Origin: Lewinella sp050633125
GTDB lineage: Bacteria; Bacteroidota; Bacteroidia; Chitinophagales; Saprospiraceae
Length of the DNA: 64,000 nt
Assembly: GCF_050633125.1 (NCBI RefSeq)
Contig: NZ_JBOEFX010000016.1
Span: 35,801 to 99,800 of the forward strand
Direction: 5' to 3'
A model generated the notes under the pieces. That model was not told the DNA's origin and searched no databases. It saw only the letters and a list, made by a program, of their open reading frames with translations. A program made the position numbers and the translations under genes. This document shows, piece after piece, positions 33,765 through 42,676 of this stretch (position 1 is the stretch's first letter; the number at the start of each line of letters is the position of its first letter).

Positions 33765-35435
33765 ATGCATCCACAGGACAATTCCTTTTTTCGCAAAGTC
33801 AGCATCTGGTTACCTCTTTTATTGGCAGGTGTATTAGCACTAGGTATGTTTATCGGTTTGCGCTACCAGGCCGCTAGCGCTGCCAGTCAGGGTAGTGTCG
33901 AACTAGCCAAACTTCAACGTAATTTAGGAGGGCAAGGCAAGGTAGAAGAGTTGCTCCGTTATATCGATGCAAAATATGTGGAGGAAGCAGATAAAGACGC
34001 TATTACCCGCAAAGCTATTGATGCAGTTATCAAAGAGCTTGATCCTCACTCCAATTATATCTCTTCTGAAGATTTAATTGCTATCAACGAGCAGTTGGAA
34101 GGTAACTTCGATGGCATTGGTGTAGAATTCATGATCCTGGACGACACTATTGTGGTCGTCACGCCATTAGCAGGAGGACCATCAGAAGCTGTTGGCATAC
34201 AGGCCGGCGATAAAATCGTTACCATCGAAGATTCTATTGTAGCCGGAGTGGAACTCGCTACGCAAGATATATTTTCGCTCCTTCGCGGAGAAAAAGGCAC
34301 CGAAGTCAATGTAGGTATCAAACGAGCTGGACAAAAAGAATTGCTCAGTTTCAATATCACACGAGACAAAATACCTGTACATAGCGTAGACGTTGCCATA
34401 ATGCTGGATGAAAAAACCGGCTTCATTAAAGTCAATCGTTTCAGTGCAACTACCTACGATGAATTTGTCCAGTCTTTGGAAAAGCTGGTGGAAAAGAACG
34501 AGATGGTCGACTTGGTTATCGACCTTCGACACAATCCTGGTGGTTATTTGACGCAAGCGACCAACATGTTGAGCCAGCTGTTCCCTGAAAAAGGGAAGCT
34601 CCTGGTATACACCGAAGGACGTACCGTAAAAAGAACCGAATACACTACCAATGGTCGACCTTTCTATAACATTGGCAAAGTGGTTGTTTTGATTGACGAA
34701 GGCTCAGCCTCGGCCAGTGAAATTATGGCGGGAGCTGTCCAGGACCACGACCGTGGAGTACTGGTGGGTCGCCGCTCTTTTGGTAAAGGCCTCGTTCAGG
34801 AACAATACCCTTTACGCGACGGCTCTGCTTTGCGGCTTACCGTTGCTCGGTACTATACCCCTTCTGGCAGGTGCATCCAAAAAGATTATGAGCACGAAAG
34901 TGCCGCAGCCTACGACCGGGACATGGAAGATCGTTTTATGAACGGCGAATTATCCGAAAAAGGAAATATTGAGATCGCTGATACAACTAAATTCTTCACC
35001 GACAACGGTTATGTTGTTTACGGTGGCGGTGGCATTACACCCGATGTTTTCGTTCCGCTTGATACCTTCATCTTAAGGGAGGACTATCTCCGCTGGAGGC
35101 AGTATACCGCAGGCTTTGTGTTCCGCTTCGTTGAACAAGAAGCAGGCTTAGCCGATCGCTATCAACTAAACGACTTTGTAAGCAGCTACCAGGTTCCTAA
35201 CAACGTCTTCCAGGAATATGTCCAATATGCGCGTGAACAAGGCGAAGAATCCGCTATTCCGACCAACAACCGAGTACTAAAAGAGCTTAATCGCTTCCTC
35301 AAGGCTCGGATCGCACGCCAGCTATATGGTAACGAAGGTTTCTTTGCCGTCTGGAACAAGGACGACGATATGGTCCTAGAGGCGCTAAAGGTTTTAAAAA
35401 CCGATGATCCGCTAGCAGCGGCGAGGAAAGAGTAA
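33765..35435 (+). CDS. S41-family C-terminal processing peptidase
   Basis: The protein has 556 residues. A single N-terminal anchor (~10-28, 'VSIWLPLLLAGVLALGMFI') places it in the inner membrane facing the periplasm. A PDZ domain follows (~110-195, 'FDGIGVEFMILDDTIVVV', 'AGDKIVTIED'). The S41 catalytic domain has 'VIDLRHNPGGYLTQA', the catalytic serine in 'DEGSASASEIMAGAVQD', and the general-base lysine in 'GRRSFGKGLVQEQYPL'. The C-terminal ~170 residues are longer than in short CtpA forms. It likely processes envelope proteins. The start codon is the second of two overlapping ATGs. Confidence 0.95.
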   Translation: MHPQDNSFFRKVSIWLPLLLAGVLALGMFIGLRYQAASAASQGSVELAKLQRNLGGQGKVEELLRYIDAKYVEEADKDAITRKAIDAVIKELDPHSNYISSEDLIAINEQLEGNFDGIGVEFMILDDTIVVVTPLAGGPSEAVGIQAGDKIVTIEDSIVAGVELATQDIFSLLRGEKGTEVNVGIKRAGQKELLSFNITRDKIPVHSVDVAIMLDEKTGFIKVNRFSATTYDEFVQSLEKLVEKNEMVDLVIDLRHNPGGYLTQATNMLSQLFPEKGKLLVYTEGRTVKRTEYTTNGRPFYNIGKVVVLIDEGSASASEIMAGAVQDHDRGVLVGRRSFGKGLVQEQYPLRDGSALRLTVARYYTPSGRCIQKDYEHESAAAYDRDMEDRFMNGELSEKGNIEIADTTKFFTDNGYVVYGGGGITPDVFVPLDTFILREDYLRWRQYTAGFVFRFVEQEAGLADRYQLNDFVSSYQVPNNVFQEYVQYAREQGEESAIPTNNRVLKELNRFLKARIARQLYGNEGFFAVWNKDDDMVLEALKVLKTDDPLAAARKE

Positions 35436-35440
35436 GTCTT

Positions 35441-35475
35441 TTGGTTGATGGGTAGTAGTTGATTGTTAGATGGTT
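35441..35475. repeat. Short TTGATG-rich intergenic repeat
   Basis: After the protease stop, TTGATGGGTAGTAG and TTGATTGTTAGATGG are near-repeats of a short unit. I recall similar repeats between genes of many Bacteroidota. No gene is seen. Confidence 0.4.
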
Positions 35476-35550
35476 CTGGTCATCTTAAAAAGAGAGACAA
35501 GCCAATTTTACTTCCGACTTCTCAATTCCGCATTCCGACTTTATAAAGGG

Positions 35551-36510
35551 TTAGATACCTGTATTAACGACCCTATAAATATCGCCCATTCCGTTGCCGG
35601 GGGTGTTCGCCATTTTCTGTAAAGTATTGATATTCCGAATACGCAGCGTATCACTCCTTGTCATACGTTCGCTCGTGAAGTAGAAGGTATTCCTGGCTAT
35701 ATCTACGAATGGGCAATAATCAAGTTTTTCAGAATTGATCGACGGGCCCATATTTTTAGCGGGCAACCATGCTCCGGCTGTATTCTTTCTGGCAATATAC
35801 AAGTCGCCACCACCAAGATCATCCGGTCGGCCATAGGAGCTAAAAATCAACATATCTTCGTCGGGGCTCACATAGGCATTGAATTCGTAGTAAAGAGAGT
35901 TGATCGTACTGTCTAAAACTTCTGCCCTTTGGTATTTGCCATCAACGAACCTAGCGATATAAATATCTTCTCTGCCAATGCCCTCTTCTTTAGTGGCTGT
36001 AAAATACAGATTACCGTTCTTTGCAACAGAAGGATAAAATTCATCTCCAGCTGTATTGATGTTTCCATTAAGGGGTATGGGCTCACCCCAGGCTTCTCCT
36101 TCTCGGTCGCTGTACCATATATTATAATCAGTAGCAGCAGAATCTTTCTCCAAGGGTCTATTGGAAGCAAAAAACAAGCGCTGCCCTTCATTGGCAAAGA
36201 AAGGTTCAATATCCTGGTACCGACCTGAAATATTCAACACCTGAGCAGGCTGCCAATCCCCTTCTATCATTCGAATGCTTACCAGGCAACGCTTACTTTG
36301 CTTGTAATCACCAAGGGTATAAATGATCTCTTCACCAGAAGGATGAATCGCAATATCCCGCTCATACAAGCCTGTAGATACCAAGCCACTAGCAAACAAC
36401 TCCGGAGTTTCTGGTATGCTTGCCAACTGAATATCATCTACTTCCGGCTCAGAACAGCTAGTGTTCAACAACAGTAACAGACCAACAATAAAGAAAGGAC
36501 AATGCTTCAT
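35551..36510 (-). CDS. TolB/WD40-like beta-propeller lipoprotein
   Basis: I start at the ATG at 36510 (MKHCPFFIVG; 319 residues), since the longer frame from 36537 has a poor start. The signal peptide ends in a lipobox, 'LLLLNTSC'. The rest has repeated PD40/TolB-type blades: 'EPFFANEGQRLFFASNRP', 'YPSVAKNGNLYFTATKEEG', 'SPDEDMLIFSSYGRPDD' and 'CPFVDIARNTFYFTSER'. 'DIYIAR' and 'DLYIAR' close successive blades. It is probably a periplasmic or surface protein that binds a partner through the propeller; the partner is unknown. Confidence 0.85.
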   Translation of the reverse strand: MKHCPFFIVGLLLLLNTSCSEPEVDDIQLASIPETPELFASGLVSTGLYERDIAIHPSGEEIIYTLGDYKQSKRCLVSIRMIEGDWQPAQVLNISGRYQDIEPFFANEGQRLFFASNRPLEKDSAATDYNIWYSDREGEAWGEPIPLNGNINTAGDEFYPSVAKNGNLYFTATKEEGIGREDIYIARFVDGKYQRAEVLDSTINSLYYEFNAYVSPDEDMLIFSSYGRPDDLGGGDLYIARKNTAGAWLPAKNMGPSINSEKLDYCPFVDIARNTFYFTSERMTRSDTLRIRNINTLQKMANTPGNGMGDIYRVVNTGI

Positions 36511-36668
36511 TTCTACGCTATTTATGCTGCTAATCAAAATGAGTCAATGACTAATTTAGGCGTACAAACTACAATATCCTATAGCACTACTCCCGTATGA
36601 ACGCAAAAACATCTTTTTTGCGCTGAACACCTCTTCTCGTGCTTTGGAAATATTCTTCAACAAGAAAA

Positions 36669-37445
36669 CTACTCCACTTCTACCTCCTCCAATACAATTC
36701 TTGAAAGGGTGTCCATTTGGCCAGCGGTAAAGAGTTCATCGAATGCCAACACATCCCGGCGGGCTTCATCCACCGGCTTGTAGTTGATGTAATCCTGAAA
36801 GATAACGCCCTCTACTCGGCGGGAGTTATAGGCCTCACGGAACCGCGCACCGCCGCCATTTACCAAGAAATTGTAAGCCAGGTAATTCAGTGTGAAATCA
36901 TCGATAGAGAACCAGTAAGCATATTCATCCTCAAAGTCTTTCCCGCCTCCTTCTTCTCCAAAGGTTACCTTCAGCTCGTGATGTGGGCGACCAAAAACTT
37001 CCGTAACTCCCTGATACTCCATGTTCACAGCCGGATCTGTCAAAAAATAGGGCAAAAAGGCGAAATACATGACTGAGTTTAGAGAATTCGCATAAGCCGA
37101 ACTGTCTTTCGCTGTTAGCTCAGCAGGCTCTCCGTTAATCGTCCGTGTAAAAGTCTGTGAACTTAGGGCATCTTTGATATCCTGTCCTTCTTTGTCGATA
37201 TAGCTCCTTTCGTATAAAAATTCATTTCCTACTCGTGCTGCAGTATAGACCCTTTCGCGAAAAAAGAAGTGAACCAAACTCCTATCCAATTCACTCCCCC
37301 CGTGCTGAATGATAGCCTGCTCCACAACCCAACGCGCCGTGTCTATAATCACAGGTTCAGCGGCTTCTATACTAGAAGTATCTTCCGTATTTGAACTACA
37401 AGCTACCAGTAAAAGAAGCAAGCCAAGAAGGTTAAGATATCGCAT
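36669..37445 (-). CDS. Lipoprotein of the DUF6503 type
   Basis: The protein has 258 residues with lipoprotein signal 'LLLLLVAC' (lipidation near C16). The body has 'AIIQHGGSELDRSLVHFFFRE' and 'FLPYFLTDPAVNMEYQG', 'FGEEGGGKDFEDEYAYWFS' and 'REAYNSRRVEGVIFQDYINY', a set I associate with the Bacteroidota DUF6503 family, which has a LolA/LppX-like beta-fold. It lies on the minus strand between a propeller lipoprotein gene and a PhoD-like phosphatase gene, with ~88 bases to the latter's stop. Membrane-bound in the periplasm; function unknown. Confidence 0.7.
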   Translation of the reverse strand: MRYLNLLGLLLLLVACSSNTEDTSSIEAAEPVIIDTARWVVEQAIIQHGGSELDRSLVHFFFRERVYTAARVGNEFLYERSYIDKEGQDIKDALSSQTFTRTINGEPAELTAKDSSAYANSLNSVMYFAFLPYFLTDPAVNMEYQGVTEVFGRPHHELKVTFGEEGGGKDFEDEYAYWFSIDDFTLNYLAYNFLVNGGGARFREAYNSRRVEGVIFQDYINYKPVDEARRDVLAFDELFTAGQMDTLSRIVLEEVEVE

Positions 37446-37533
37446 AATTGTTTTTTTTGATGTTTAGTCCTGCCCAAAGTGCAACATTCTAACGCTCGGA
37501 TTGCTCCGACGGAATGACTACGCCAAAGTTAAG

Positions 37534-38856
37534 CTACTTTGCCTGCTGGATCACCCGCTCCCACAGCGGCTCGCCATCTTTATCAAAGATCTGTATCTGT
37601 AATTGGCGCTCTCCGTAAGGGCCACTAAAATTGAGCAAGCCAAAATTTCGCGCCACCACCAAGGTGCCTTCATCACGCAACTGGTTATGTTCTCCATCAC
37701 GGTTACTACCAGAACCAGAGGTAAGTGGCGAAGCCGTCAAATCGTAGACCGCATTGCCTTTTGCGTTCACATAAGAGCTGAGTTCGGTATGGTGCCGGTC
37801 GCCTGTAAGAAAGATCACGCCTTTAATGTTTTCTTCTTCAATTCGCGACAGCAAGTAAGACCGCTCTTCTGGTGCCAACCTAATATAATTCTCATAAACA
37901 GGTTCTGTATTCAAAATCTGCCCGCCAGTAGCCACAAATTTAAAAGGGGCACTGCTGGCCACCAAGGCATCAATAAGCCATTCCAGTTGGATTTTACCAA
38001 AGTAAATCTGCTCGCCATTCTGCATGTGGTTCGGTGTACGAAAATAGCGGTTGTCCATCAAGAAAAAGTCCATATCAGCCCATTGAAATGCAGTAGTTAT
38101 ACCACCATGTGCATCCGGTAAACCCACACTTGGGTTGCCCCAAAACAAGCGAAAAGCTTCAAGCGTCTTATCCTTATGAATATAACTACGATCACTATCA
38201 TTAGGCCCATAATCATGATCATCCCAGATGGCATAATGGTGCGTACTAGCCAGCAATGGCTGAAGTTCTTTTACAGAACGGGTATGGGTATAACGTTTCA
38301 TAATACCAGTGCGCGAATTCCAATCCACTTCTCTCAAATAGGTATTATCTCCCAACCACAGCATCGCGTCTGGCTGGCGCTCATGGATGCGATTAAAGAT
38401 GTCATAATCCCCACCGTAAGCGTTATCAGGTCGGTCGTATTTCGGTTCATTGATATAACTACAACTCCCTACGGCCACCGTAAAATCAGGCGGATCAGTG
38501 CGCCACTGCCAAAGCTCTTGGGTTTGAAACTGCGTAGGGTAAGGCAATTTAACGGCCTTGCCATTCAGGCGCAGTTCGTAGATGTAGTTGGTACCAGGCT
38601 CTACAATATCAGCAATTAGCTTGGCAGTAAAAGCATCAGCCTTAGTGGTTGTTATCTTGTCCGTCAAGCTCAGTGCTGCCTTATTACCCTCCGTCCAATA
38701 GGCAAATTGCACTTCGGCGGCCTCGGTCGTCTGTACCCATAGTACAACTTCCCGCATCTCAGAATAGCCCAGCATCGGGCCAGATTGCAATAGCGAGTTT
38801 TGCGCCGCCAACGGCAAGACTATTACAATACTTAACAAGAGTAAATAGCTTCTCAT
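37534..38856 (-). CDS. PhoD-like exported alkaline phosphatase / metallophosphatase
   Basis: The protein has 440 residues from ATG 38856 (a TTG at 38871 would add five). A signal peptide ends near 'LPLAAQ'. Metal-binding motifs: 'VAVGSCSYIN', 'DAMLWLGDNTYLREVD' (G-D-N with the nearby D), 'YAIWDDHDYGPND' and 'VIFLTGDRHHTELS' (G-D-x-H-H). They fit the PhoD family, a calcium- and iron-dependent phosphatase acting on phosphoesters outside the cytoplasm. The N-terminal ~110 residues look like an Fn3/Ig-type domain. It likely scavenges phosphate. It is monocistronic on the minus strand. Confidence 0.9.
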   Translation of the reverse strand: MRSYLLLLSIVIVLPLAAQNSLLQSGPMLGYSEMREVVLWVQTTEAAEVQFAYWTEGNKAALSLTDKITTTKADAFTAKLIADIVEPGTNYIYELRLNGKAVKLPYPTQFQTQELWQWRTDPPDFTVAVGSCSYINEPKYDRPDNAYGGDYDIFNRIHERQPDAMLWLGDNTYLREVDWNSRTGIMKRYTHTRSVKELQPLLASTHHYAIWDDHDYGPNDSDRSYIHKDKTLEAFRLFWGNPSVGLPDAHGGITTAFQWADMDFFLMDNRYFRTPNHMQNGEQIYFGKIQLEWLIDALVASSAPFKFVATGGQILNTEPVYENYIRLAPEERSYLLSRIEEENIKGVIFLTGDRHHTELSSYVNAKGNAVYDLTASPLTSGSGSNRDGEHNQLRDEGTLVVARNFGLLNFSGPYGERQLQIQIFDKDGEPLWERVIQQAK

Positions 38857-38963
38857 TCTTTTTTCTGTCAAGGTAAGTTTTTCGCTCCTTTTGGCCTATT
38901 GGTGAGGGTTAAATCTCTATTAAGCTAGGAGACATGCCATCATTTCTTGGCACCAGGCTGTCT

Positions 38964-39008
38964 ACTGCTCCGTTGGATCAGGTTTGAAACCCGATCCAAC
39001 GGAGCAGT
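38964..39008. repeat. 45-base near-perfect palindrome
   Basis: Outer arms ACTGCTCCGTTGGATC and GATCCAACGGAGCAGT (16 bp, perfect), then a short mismatch, then the inner GGTTT / AAACC arms around the centre. It lies between the stop of a LVIVD-repeat protein (39153) and the start of the PhoD-like gene (38856). It has no run of T on either side, so a simple terminator is doubtful. Confidence 0.75.
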
Positions 39009-39152
39009 GCCCACCACTTGTACTCACTTCCACTGGAAGATCGGAATGCGCAGTGCTTCCGGATACGCCACGCGAACTGATTTCTGCCCTATTCGTATAA
39101 ATACATTCATGCTTTTACACAAACAGAGGTCGACCACAAGCCGACAACAACC

Positions 39153-40817
39153 CTACTCCACCACCAAGGTCTGCACCGCACCCGTAGCAACTTCCTCCAG
39201 CCAGTAGGTTCCTTTAGCTAAAGTTGGTAACTGCAGGTTTATCTCTCCCGCAGACAACTCCGCCTGCATACGAAACACGATCTGCCCTTGTGCATTATGC
39301 AGTTGCCATAAACCGTCTACCTCAACTACATTTCGGAGATTTAAGCTTGACCCTGATCGGGCAGGATTGGGATATACCGACCATTCGGCTGATGATTCGC
39401 CCCAAAAAACGGTAGCCAGCCGCGAGTAAGAACGACTCCCGTCATAGTCTTCCTGTAGTATTCGATAAGTATTCCATCCCGTACGGGGCGCATCGTCGTA
39501 GCTCCGATAGGTTTGTTTTGCTTCTGGCAATACCTGCCCGAAGTCCACCCAATCCTTGCCTTCTGCGCGTTGCACAGTAAAACCAGCATTATTTTCCTCC
39601 TTCGTCGTCGACCAATCCAGGCGTATCCGGTCGGCTTCATTCTGAGCCGTAAAGGTAGCCCACTCTACTGGAAGAGCAGTATTGTATTCCAATACAAATA
39701 GCCCATTTAACACGTCTGTCCCAATAATTCTGCCCGACGGCAAAAACGGATAAACACCCCAGCATCCCTTATAGCCATTGTAGTTGGTGCTTACCAAATC
39801 TGTATCGTAATAGCCCACCTGAACCACGTTTTCGGGGTTGCTGATATCAAAAACAGAGATACCATCATGATAATAGGACGCGATACACAAATCACCTACA
39901 ATAAAAGGGTTATGAGGGATTGGGCCCCGGGGAGATGTCGTACTGTAAGGGTTGGCAACATTTAATAAATTAGAATAAAAATGACTGGTTGGTTCCAGGT
40001 CCTCCAAGTCACTAATATCCACGATCCCCAATGGACTACCATGTTTTTCGTCGGCATATACCAGCGTATTGCCGCTCACCCAACTACTATGGTTAAAAAC
40101 TTGAAAAGGATAATCTGTCAATACTCCTAGTTCAATGGGCGTACCTGGTTCTTCTCCCGAGGGAGGGTCTGTGACAGGAGACATATCATAAATGTGTAGC
40201 CCATTCCCAAGATGGGAACAATAAGCAACATTATTATCTACGTAGAGATCGTGTATATATTCAGCTGCCAAATCCAGATTAGCAATCAATGTCGGACTCG
40301 ATGGATCGGCATTCAAATCGTAGACGAGTAAATCATCATCAGAGTTCCCTCCTACAACATAAAGAATCCCCTCCCCTTCATCGATAAATACATTGTGGGC
40401 TCTTGTGAAAAAATCATCCTGCTGCTCTACCAGCGTCACCCGGTTGGCGCCGACGCCTGTGATATTACCCAGGTCAAATATCGTCATCCCTTCAGCAGCT
40501 TCCGTTACGCCATAAGCGTAGGTACCATAGGTCTTTATATCTCGCCAGGTAGAGCTACTCCCACCTGCTATGGCTGCTACTTCTACAATGTTATTAGGGT
40601 CTGTAATTTCCAAAAAATGCACCTTTTGCCGTGAACCTATAATGGCAAACTCCCTCCCTGCCACCGCATACCCCCATATATCATTGTACTGCACTCCATC
40701 GAAAACAGGTAGCGTGTTATCGTCCCATTGCCCCAACAAAGACATATTCACGGATTGTTGGGCCATCATGCTGATGAACATTCCTAAAAAAACAAATAAT
40801 GTGCCTATCGTCCTCAT
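39153..40817 (-). CDS. Choice-of-anchor B / LVIVD-repeat protein with T9SS sorting domain
   Basis: The protein has 554 residues. A signal peptide ends near 'ISMMAQ'. Residues ~25-380 are a propeller of LVIVD-type repeats: 'HFLEITDPNNIVEVAAI', 'MTIFDLGNITG', 'LLVYDLNADPSSPTLIANL', 'LHIYDMSPVTDPPS', 'LGIVDISDLEDLEPTS' and 'ISVFDISNPENVVQVGYY'. The C-terminal ~90 residues are a T9SS type A sorting domain ('YPNPARSGSSLNLRNV', 'LAKGTYWLEEVATG'). Between these is 'RAEGKDWVDFGQVLPEA', typical of a linker in such cargo. I expect it on the cell surface; its ligand is unknown. Confidence 0.88.
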   Translation of the reverse strand: MRTIGTLFVFLGMFISMMAQQSVNMSLLGQWDDNTLPVFDGVQYNDIWGYAVAGREFAIIGSRQKVHFLEITDPNNIVEVAAIAGGSSSTWRDIKTYGTYAYGVTEAAEGMTIFDLGNITGVGANRVTLVEQQDDFFTRAHNVFIDEGEGILYVVGGNSDDDLLVYDLNADPSSPTLIANLDLAAEYIHDLYVDNNVAYCSHLGNGLHIYDMSPVTDPPSGEEPGTPIELGVLTDYPFQVFNHSSWVSGNTLVYADEKHGSPLGIVDISDLEDLEPTSHFYSNLLNVANPYSTTSPRGPIPHNPFIVGDLCIASYYHDGISVFDISNPENVVQVGYYDTDLVSTNYNGYKGCWGVYPFLPSGRIIGTDVLNGLFVLEYNTALPVEWATFTAQNEADRIRLDWSTTKEENNAGFTVQRAEGKDWVDFGQVLPEAKQTYRSYDDAPRTGWNTYRILQEDYDGSRSYSRLATVFWGESSAEWSVYPNPARSGSSLNLRNVVEVDGLWQLHNAQGQIVFRMQAELSAGEINLQLPTLAKGTYWLEEVATGAVQTLVVE

Positions 40818-41215
40818 TGTGGTAATTTTTTCCTGTGATGAAAAGATAAAAGGGATAGGTGATTGCGAATTTTATATTCTTTAAAGATAAAAAGAAAAAA
40901 TATTCCAAGAGTCGCTCTAGTCGAGACTGTTCATTAATGTGTTTCTGATGAATAATTGCCGAAATGTATCTACTTGATAACCAGCAATAAAAAAACTCTG
41001 CGGCTCTGCGGCTCTGCGCGAGACACACTATTTTGAACACTCTCTTCTAGTCTAAATCGTATCAATACTGACACTTTGGGCGTACCTCCGCCGAAGCGGC
41101 GGCGGCGCTACGTTACAGGGCTCACTATTCGTTCGGCCAGCTCTCCCGATTAAATCGGATCGCTGTCTGGCCTGCTGATAGCAGCCACCCTTCCACATCG
41201 CTTACGCGGGCCTCC
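40818..41215. other. Non-coding stretch with short tandem repeats and hairpins
   Basis: At 40996-41019 three 8-base units occur in tandem, CTCTGCGG twice and CTCTGCGC. GC-rich inverted segments follow around 41085-41105 (CCGCCGAAGCGGCGG) and near 41148-41162 (CCGATTAAATCGG). No gene is seen. The region lies between the start of the LVIVD-repeat gene and the stop of a small barrel-like gene, and seems to be an accumulation of intergenic repeats. Confidence 0.5.
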
Positions 41216-41689
41216 CTAAAAAGTCATGCCCATCCCCAGATAAAACGGTAGATCTATATCGTTTTCATAGGTATAATAAAGCTTAGGATTATATCCTAAC
41301 TGAAACAATATCCCCTCGTTTGACTGATAGCGAATCCCTAGTACTCCATTAATATCTGTATAGCTAATCTTGCCGAAAAAATTGATCGATGCCTCTACAC
41401 CTAGCTCTACAAGAATATTTTTACGCCCGATTAACTGCCCGATCTGGGGCATGATTTTATTGGTTCGAGGCGTACCATATTCGTGCTCGCCCGGTACACC
41501 TCCATAACCAATGTTTGCGATTGTTCTCCCCCAGTTTTTATCAAAAACAGACCGTTCATACTTCACATACAATATGCCTTGTCGCGCAAAGCCACCATAT
41601 ACAGTATGCTTCGCCCCCGCGGTATCTGATTGACCATTAAGCGGCCCGATTGCTACAAGGAGTAGCATCCAGATGATCGTTGTCTTCAT
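41216..41689 (-). CDS. Exported small beta-barrel-like protein
   Basis: The protein has 157 residues with a signal peptide ending in 'GPLNGQ' (1-20). The rest is glycine- and aromatic-rich with alternating strands, including 'TVYGGFARQGILYVKYERSV', 'NILVELGVEASINFFGKI', 'GVLGIRYQS' and a terminal strand 'DLPFYLGMGMTF'. That end, with a C-terminal Phe, is typical of outer-membrane barrels. It is small, about eight strands. It is hypothetical otherwise, not assigned to a family. Confidence 0.65.
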   Translation of the reverse strand: MKTTIIWMLLLVAIGPLNGQSDTAGAKHTVYGGFARQGILYVKYERSVFDKNWGRTIANIGYGGVPGEHEYGTPRTNKIMPQIGQLIGRKNILVELGVEASINFFGKISYTDINGVLGIRYQSNEGILFQLGYNPKLYYTYENDIDLPFYLGMGMTF

Positions 41690-41922
41690 TTGTTCTATCT
41701 ATTTTGCAATAAAGATCATTGTACTTCTTTACCTGACACATTAGGTATTCCTCAAGCACAGGCAGGAGCCTCCAACTTTGGTAGGGGCTCAGTTGTTTCT
41801 CCAAAGAATCTGCGCCATCCCCATAACTAAGTGGTTTAGGCTTTGCTCAAGCTACTTTAAGGTCGGTATAAAACCACGGTAAATCAACGCCAAAATCTTG
41901 CTTAAACCAAAATTACTAAGCT

Positions 41923-42513
41923 ATGACTGTTTACAATAAGATCAAATGGACACTGGGTATTTTATCCGTTTTTTTCATTATTCTGGCAACAAATCTAATC
42001 GACAAAAAGAATTTCAACATTGTAAAAAACTCCGTAGAAACGATCTATGCAGACCGCCTTTTAGCGCAAGACATCCTATTGGATTTATCTAAGCTGACTT
42101 GGGAAAAAGAATTGGCTCAAATAAAATACGAGCGTTCGCAATTTGAAAACAAAAACATTACCATCAATACGCGTATTGACGAATTGATAAGCTTATTCTC
42201 TGTAACAAAACTAACACCAAAGGAAAAGGTCATTTTTGAACAGCTAAAAAAGAATCTTACAAGCCTGAAAGAATACGAACTTAACGAGATCGAACTGCCA
42301 AGTCCAAAGCTTTCCGAGTACCTCGCCTTGGTCAAAGACAACCTTAACGACCTCTCAGAAATTCAGATAGAAGAAGGAAAAAGAGAATTATTTCAGAGTA
42401 AACGAGCTATAGCATCAGTAGATTTATTCACCCATTTAGAGATATACGCTTTGATTATCATTGCCATCTTTATTCAAATAGTCGTCATGTACAACCCTAA
42501 AAAGGGTCATTAA
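41923..42513 (+). CDS. Four-helix-bundle sensor (MCP-type) without output domain
   Basis: The protein has 196 residues. TM1 is ~8-25 ('KWTLGILSVFFIILATNL') and TM2 ~171-190 ('LEIYALIIIAIFIQIVVMY'). Between them, a helical periplasmic domain resembles the four-helix bundle ligand-binding domain of chemoreceptors ('AQDILLDLSKLTWEKELAQI', 'LTPKEKVIFEQLKKNL', 'LVKDNLNDLSEIQIEEGK'). No HAMP or signalling domain follows; the protein stops ten residues after TM2. Similar short forms exist in Bacteroidota, so truncation is not certain. The stop codon is at the edge of a dispersed repeat (42514-42654), which could have cut a longer gene. Confidence 0.75.
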   Translation: MTVYNKIKWTLGILSVFFIILATNLIDKKNFNIVKNSVETIYADRLLAQDILLDLSKLTWEKELAQIKYERSQFENKNITINTRIDELISLFSVTKLTPKEKVIFEQLKKNLTSLKEYELNEIELPSPKLSEYLALVKDNLNDLSEIQIEEGKRELFQSKRAIASVDLFTHLEIYALIIIAIFIQIVVMYNPKKGH

Positions 42514-42654
42514 ACAGCTGAAAAGAATGATTTATCTGACTTTTTGTACGANNNNNNNNNNNNNNNNNNNNNNNNNNNNNNNNNNNNNNNNNNNNNNNNN
42601 NNNNNNNNNNNNNNNNNNNNNNNNNNNNTTTGATGACAATCAAAATTCGGGATG
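42514..42654 (-). repeat. Dispersed structured element, copy 1 (interrupted by an N gap)
   Basis: Bases after the stop codon at 42513 read CAGCTGAAAAGAATGATTTA, and the far end reads ATCAAAATTCGGGATG. Both match the reverse complement of the element at 47811-47954, so this is the same element in the opposite orientation. The middle is replaced by 77 N; the other copy has 77 bases there, including a large hairpin. A small hairpin TTTGAT-GACA-ATCAAA follows the gap. The strand given is relative to copy 2. Confidence 0.8.
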
Positions 42655-42676
42655 ATCATGTTTATTACGAACGCCC

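Noticed and set aside
38947..39207. Open frame of 86 codons overlapping the 45-base palindrome
   Set aside because: It crosses the palindrome and the 3' end of the LVIVD-repeat gene and looks like translated repeat DNA.
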